From Epilithonimonas hispanica (GTDB lineage: Bacteria; Bacteroidota; Bacteroidia; Flavobacteriales; Weeksellaceae): a DNA stretch of 64,000 bases. Both the position numbers and the translations under genes were made by a program. Below the pieces are notes generated by a model. That model did not search any database. It was not told the origin of the DNA and was given only the letters and a program-made list of their open reading frames with translations. Where the stretch lies: contig NZ_QNUG01000014.1 of assembly GCF_003385395.1 (NCBI RefSeq), positions 1 through 64,000 of the forward strand. Reading direction: 5' to 3'. The first letter of the stretch is position 1, and each line of letters starts with the position of its first letter. Below, in pieces: positions 60,273-64,000 of the stretch.

Positions 60273-61514
60273 TTATCTAGTTTTTAAAGTGATTAAGCAA
60301 ATAATCGCCAGCATTACACCAATAATTATCATTCGGTTCACAATTTTGCTCTCGTGAAATCCTTCTTTCTGATAATGATGATGCAGTGGAGACATTTTGA
60401 ATAATCTATTGTTTTGAGCATATTCCAGCCCGTATTTTTTCTTTCTGTATTTGAAAACCATCACCTGCAAAATCACGGAAAGATTTTCTATGAGGAACAC
60501 ACCGCAAAGAACAGGAATCAATAATTCTTTTCTGAGAATAATGGCCAAAACGGCAATTACACCACCCAACATCAAACTTCCTGTATCGCCCATAAAAATC
60601 TGCGCTGGATAAGTGTTGTACCAGAAAAATCCTATTACCGCTCCAACCAATGCAAGCGCAAAAATCGTCGTCTCGCCCATATGCGGAAGAAACATAATAT
60701 TCAGATAGTCTGCGAAAATCATATTTCCGGAAACGTAAGCAAAAAATGCTAAAGTCAATAGAATCACTGTACTTGTCCCTGCAGCTAATCCATCAATTCC
60801 ATCCGTGATATTTGCACCGTTGGAAACTGCTGTTACAATGAAAATTACAATCGGGATGAAAACAATCCAAGCCCATTCGTGCGCTTTTGCATCATCCATC
60901 CAGAATAAAATTCCACTATAATCGAACTCATTATTTTTAGTAAATGGAACTGTAGAAACCGGAATTTTCTCATCAGGCATAAAGTTCTGTTCTACATTAT
61001 TTCTATTGATAACCGTTGCATCGGCATACTTTCTTTTAACCTCAACATCAGGGTGAAAATACATTGTAACTCCGACAATTAAGCCTAAACCAACTTGTCC
61101 GATTACTTTGAATTTCCCACTTAATCCGTCTTTATTTTTCTTAACTTTTTTGAGATAATCGTCCAGAAAACCGATGGCTCCCATCCACAAAACCGAAATG
61201 ATCAAAAGAACAATGTAAACATTTGTGATTCTGGTAAACAACAAAACCGGAATGATAGTAGCCAAAATGATAATCAAACCACCCATTGTCGGTGTTCCTT
61301 CCTTTTGTTTTTGGCCATCCAATCCAAGGTCACGAACCAATTCTCCCATCTGCTTTTTTCTCAGGAAATTGATGATCCTTTTTCCGTAAGCCATCGCAAT
61401 AATCAGCGAAAACAAAACTGCCATCGCTGCGCGGAACGAAATGTATTTGAACAAGTTCATTCCCGGAACGTGGATTCCGTGAGCGGTTAAATATTCATAT
61501 AGATAATATAGCAT
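60273..61514 (-). CDS. mraY: Phospho-MurNAc-pentapeptide translocase
   Basis: A 413-residue integral membrane transferase that makes lipid I on undecaprenyl phosphate. Ten helices. Active-site motifs: [20 protein letters not shown] with the DD pair, [37 protein letters not shown] and [18 protein letters not shown]. It is about 50 residues longer than the E. coli enzyme, because of a periplasmic loop at about residues 155-210; this is usual for Bacteroidota. Confidence 0.97.
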   Translation of the reverse strand: MLYYLYEYLTAHGIHVPGMNLFKYISFRAAMAVLFSLIIAMAYGKRIINFLRKKQMGELVRDLGLDGQKQKEGTPTMGGLIIILATIIPVLLFTRITNVYIVLLIISVLWMGAIGFLDDYLKKVKKNKDGLSGKFKVIGQVGLGLIVGVTMYFHPDVEVKRKYADATVINRNNVEQNFMPDEKIPVSTVPFTKNNEFDYSGILFWMDDAKAHEWAWIVFIPIVIFIVTAVSNGANITDGIDGLAAGTSTVILLTLAFFAYVSGNMIFADYLNIMFLPHMGETTIFALALVGAVIGFFWYNTYPAQIFMGDTGSLMLGGVIAVLAIILRKELLIPVLCGVFLIENLSVILQVMVFKYRKKKYGLEYAQNNRLFKMSPLHHHYQKEGFHESKIVNRMIIIGVMLAIICLITLKTR

Positions 61515-61520
61515 ATTTGT

Positions 61521-62981
61521 CTATTTTCCCATTAATTGTAATAATTCCCTAATCGTCTCTTTGTCATCAAAATGATGTTTCACTCCATTTATTTCCTGAT
61601 ATGTTTCGTGCCCTTTTCCAGCTACAACAACAATATCTTTTGGTTCAGCAAATTTGATGGCCATTTTTATTGCTTCTCTTCTGTCAGGAATCGAAGTGTA
61701 TTTGCTAAAATTCTGGGGTTGAACACCACCTTCTATTTCTTTGATAATCTGTATTGGGTCTTCCGTTCTTGGATTGTCAGAAGTGATGATTGCCAAAGTC
61801 GATTTTTTGGTAGCGATGTCGCCCATTTCCGGACGTTTGGTTTTGTCTCTGTCGCCTCCACAACCGAAAACACAAATCAATCTTTCATTTTTGGTTCTGA
61901 TTTCGTTGATGCTGTCCAATACATTTTCCAATGCATCCGGCGTGTGCGAATAATCAACCACGAAGAAAATTCCGCTGTCGGATTTTATCGTTTCAAATCT
62001 TCCATTCACTCTTTGAAGAACTGAAATCGCCTGAAGAACTTCTGTTTCATCCATTCCTAATTCAAAAGCAATTCCGTAAGCCAAAAGCAGATTATAAGCA
62101 TTGAATTTTCCTGTCAAAGTTGTCCAGAATTCTTTGTTATTGAAATTCAGCAACATTCCGTTGAAATCCACTTCCAGCACTTTTCCGTGAAAATCTGCCA
62201 TTGTTTTCAAAGCAAATGTCTTCTTTTTCGCTTTGGTATTTTGCAACATTACCAATCCGTTTTTGTCATCAGCATTCGTAATTGCAACCGCTGAATCTTC
62301 CAACTCGTCAAAGAATCTCTTCTTAGCGTAAATATAATTTTGGAAAGTCTTGTGATAATCCAAATGGTCGTGTGTAATGTTCGTAAAACCAGCAATTTTA
62401 AAATGCAAACCTTCGATTCTATCTTGGGAAATTCCGTGAGAACTCACTTCCATAAAAGCGTATTCACATCCAATTTCAACAGCTTTCGCCAACATTTGAT
62501 TTAGACGAATTACATCCGGAGTTGTATGTGTCGAAGGAATAATTTCGTCAGCAATTCTGTATTCAACAGTTGAAATCAAAGCGGACTGATAACCCAGATT
62601 TTTGGAAATATCAAATAATAAAGTTGTTACCGTAGTTTTTCCATTAGTTCCTGTAACGCCAATTAAGTTTAATTTCTCAGAAGGATTTCCGTAAAAATTA
62701 GAAGCCAAATGTCCTAAAGCTTTAGAAGAATTCTCAACTTTCAAATAAGTTACTTCATCATTAATTTCTGAAGGTAATTCTTCGCAAACAATCGTTTTCG
62801 CACCTTTTTCAATACTTTGATTGATGTAAGAATGTCCGTCTGAAATCGTTCCTTTCAATGCAACATACAAAGAATTCTCAACAACTTTTCTGCTGTCAAA
62901 AACCAATTCCGAAACCGCTCTTTCAAGAGTTCCGATGGTTTCCAAAACTTGGATTCTTTGTAATAAGTCTTTTAAAATCAT
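61521..62981 (-). CDS. murE: UDP-MurNAc-tripeptide synthetase, meso-diaminopimelate type
   Basis: A 486-residue Mur ligase. ATP loop GVTGTNGKTTVTTLLF, NITHDHLDYHKTF, YSHTPDALENVL and GCGGDRDKTKRPEMG. The DNPRTEDP motif is the DNPR signature that recognises meso-diaminopimelate, so the cell wall should be of the DAP type. It lies 24 bp after ftsI and 6 bp before mraY. Confidence 0.97.
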   Translation of the reverse strand: MILKDLLQRIQVLETIGTLERAVSELVFDSRKVVENSLYVALKGTISDGHSYINQSIEKGAKTIVCEELPSEINDEVTYLKVENSSKALGHLASNFYGNPSEKLNLIGVTGTNGKTTVTTLLFDISKNLGYQSALISTVEYRIADEIIPSTHTTPDVIRLNQMLAKAVEIGCEYAFMEVSSHGISQDRIEGLHFKIAGFTNITHDHLDYHKTFQNYIYAKKRFFDELEDSAVAITNADDKNGLVMLQNTKAKKKTFALKTMADFHGKVLEVDFNGMLLNFNNKEFWTTLTGKFNAYNLLLAYGIAFELGMDETEVLQAISVLQRVNGRFETIKSDSGIFFVVDYSHTPDALENVLDSINEIRTKNERLICVFGCGGDRDKTKRPEMGDIATKKSTLAIITSDNPRTEDPIQIIKEIEGGVQPQNFSKYTSIPDRREAIKMAIKFAEPKDIVVVAGKGHETYQEINGVKHHFDDKETIRELLQLMGK

Positions 62982-63005
62982 ATATCTAAGCTTTCGCTTT
63001 AATTT

Positions 63006-64000
63006 TTAGTTTTGAAGATTCAGATAAATCTTTTGGTTCTTTCCAATGGTCGCTCCTTCTGCAGGAAACTGTTCCATAATTTTCCCAACACCTTTGTAGT
63101 CTACTCTGTAACCCAAATTTTCAAGTTGAGGAATCACATTCTTTCCAATCATTCCAACCAAATTCGGCATAGAGTCTTTTCTTACGCTCACTTTAACGTT
63201 TGGTGCAGTCATTTTATTAAGATTGACTTTACGCTCAACCAACAGTTCTTTCTCAACATTCAAAGGTGTTTTCAGGAAAGTCTTTCCGGCAATTTCTTTG
63301 AAAACTGGCGCAGAAACTGTTCCTCCATAAAAACCTTTTGAAGTATCTGGCTGATTAACAACTACAATACACGTATATTTTGGATTATCAGCTGGATAAA
63401 ACCCTGCAAATGATGCCTGATATTTCATTGGTCCTGCTTTCCAATATTCAAATCTTGCGGTTCCGGTTTTACCCGCAATTTTAAGATTCGGTGTGTAAAT
63501 ACTTCTTGCTGTTCCTTTCTCAACAGCTTTTGTCAAAGCATTCGTCATCATTGTAATTGCTTTATCAGAAGCCATTTTTTTCACCATAATTTCAGGCGAA
63601 GCTTCATAAAGCACTTTACCGTCTTTTGTAATTTTATCAATGAACAGCGGTTTTACCATTTTACCTTTATTCGCAACCCCATTATAGAAAGCTACCAATT
63701 GTAACAATGGAAAACGAGAAGAATATCCGTAACCCAAAGAAGCCAAAGTCGCCTTATTCCAACGTTTGCTTTGAGGTGTTTGAATCGATGGTTTTGCAAT
63801 TCCCGGAAGCTCAATCTGCATTTTATCAAACATCTTCCAACGTTTCAAATGATCAATGAAAACCTGAGGTTTATCCGCGTAATGTGTTGTAATTAATTTT
63901 GCCGCACCAACATTACTTGACTTCGCTAAAACATCGCTCACATCATAAGTTCCTCCTCCGTGACCATCGGTAATTCTTTGTCCTGCATAAGTCCAAATTC
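63006..64000 (-). CDS. ftsI: Class B penicillin-binding protein FtsI (PBP3-type), N-terminus beyond window
   Basis: About 331 C-terminal residues are visible; the frame is open to the last base, so no start is assigned. Transpeptidase motifs: SxN in VLAKSSNVGAAKL and KTG in IAGKTGTARFEYW. The SxxK serine lies outside the window. Residues after SVRKDSMPNLVGMIGKNVIP form a PASTA domain. It cross-links septal peptidoglycan with FtsW. Its place before murE matches the dcw order. Confidence 0.94.
   Translation of the reverse strand, partial: IWTYAGQRITDGHGGGTYDVSDVLAKSSNVGAAKLITTHYADKPQVFIDHLKRWKMFDKMQIELPGIAKPSIQTPQSKRWNKATLASLGYGYSSRFPLLQLVAFYNGVANKGKMVKPLFIDKITKDGKVLYEASPEIMVKKMASDKAITMMTNALTKAVEKGTARSIYTPNLKIAGKTGTARFEYWKAGPMKYQASFAGFYPADNPKYTCIVVVNQPDTSKGFYGGTVSAPVFKEIAGKTFLKTPLNVEKELLVERKVNLNKMTAPNVKVSVRKDSMPNLVGMIGKNVIPQLENLGYRVDYKGVGKIMEQFPAEGATIGKNQKIYLNLQN

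Overview
The window is a low-GC stretch of a chromosome from the phylum Bacteroidota. It most resembles the Chryseobacterium/Weeksellaceae group. The signs are Alternative Complex III genes, GldH, a type IX secretion C-terminal sorting domain, a DUF4835 protein between coaBC and recN, a RicT-gldH-PBP1A operon, and many promoters of the TTG-N17-23-TAnnTTTG type. The species assignment is inferred from gene content and not from a database search.

Layout. 1-6.9 kb: housekeeping genes (VanZ-like protein, two glycosyltransferases, SufE, peptidase T, HMG-CoA lyase family protein, OsmC-like protein, SufT, 3'-5' exonuclease). 6.9-15.4 kb: the complete actABCDEF operon for the quinol:cytochrome c oxidoreductase Alternative Complex III, on the minus strand. 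15.5-23.4 kb: SPOR protein, polytopic membrane protein, SelO, and the ricT-gldH-PBP1A operon. 23.7-32.8 kb: FadL-type porin and SGNH lipoprotein, Rrf2 regulator, TadA, CoaX, M1 peptidase, a VapBC-like toxin-antitoxin pair, and an M14 peptidase. 32.9-36.0 kb: a sigma factor followed by a four-gene DUF692/DUF2063/DoxX metallophore-type RiPP operon. 36-49 kb: LepA, BamD, RpoZ, CoaBC, DUF4835, RecN, thioredoxin-TPR protein, GH3 protein, T9SS cargo, L25, Prs, bacilliredoxin. 49.5-64 kb: YqeY, then a long division and cell wall (dcw) cluster read ftsI-murE-mraY-murD-ftsW-murG-murC-[GxxExxY]-ftsQ-ftsA-ftsZ on the minus strand. ftsI runs off the right edge.

The most interesting locus is 32.9-36.0 kb. 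A secreted precursor of 124 residues carries six Cys-Gly units, four of them in two 19-residue repeats of the form DGKCGDGKCGDK. It is followed by a DUF692 multinuclear iron oxygenase with its metal ligands, a DUF2063 partner that overlaps it, and a DoxX membrane protein. A sigma factor lies immediately upstream. This matches the architecture of bufferin/HvfA-type copper-binding RiPP operons, here in a Bacteroidota setting with its own repeat sequence and a strong hairpin between precursor and enzyme genes.

The second theme is intergenic structure. At least five non-coding gaps, plus the inside of murG, contain short sequences with a 7-nt period whose unit differs from site to site. A separate 70-nt element occurs three times around ftsQ, and two inverted copies of it flank a GxxExxY gene that interrupts the dcw cluster.
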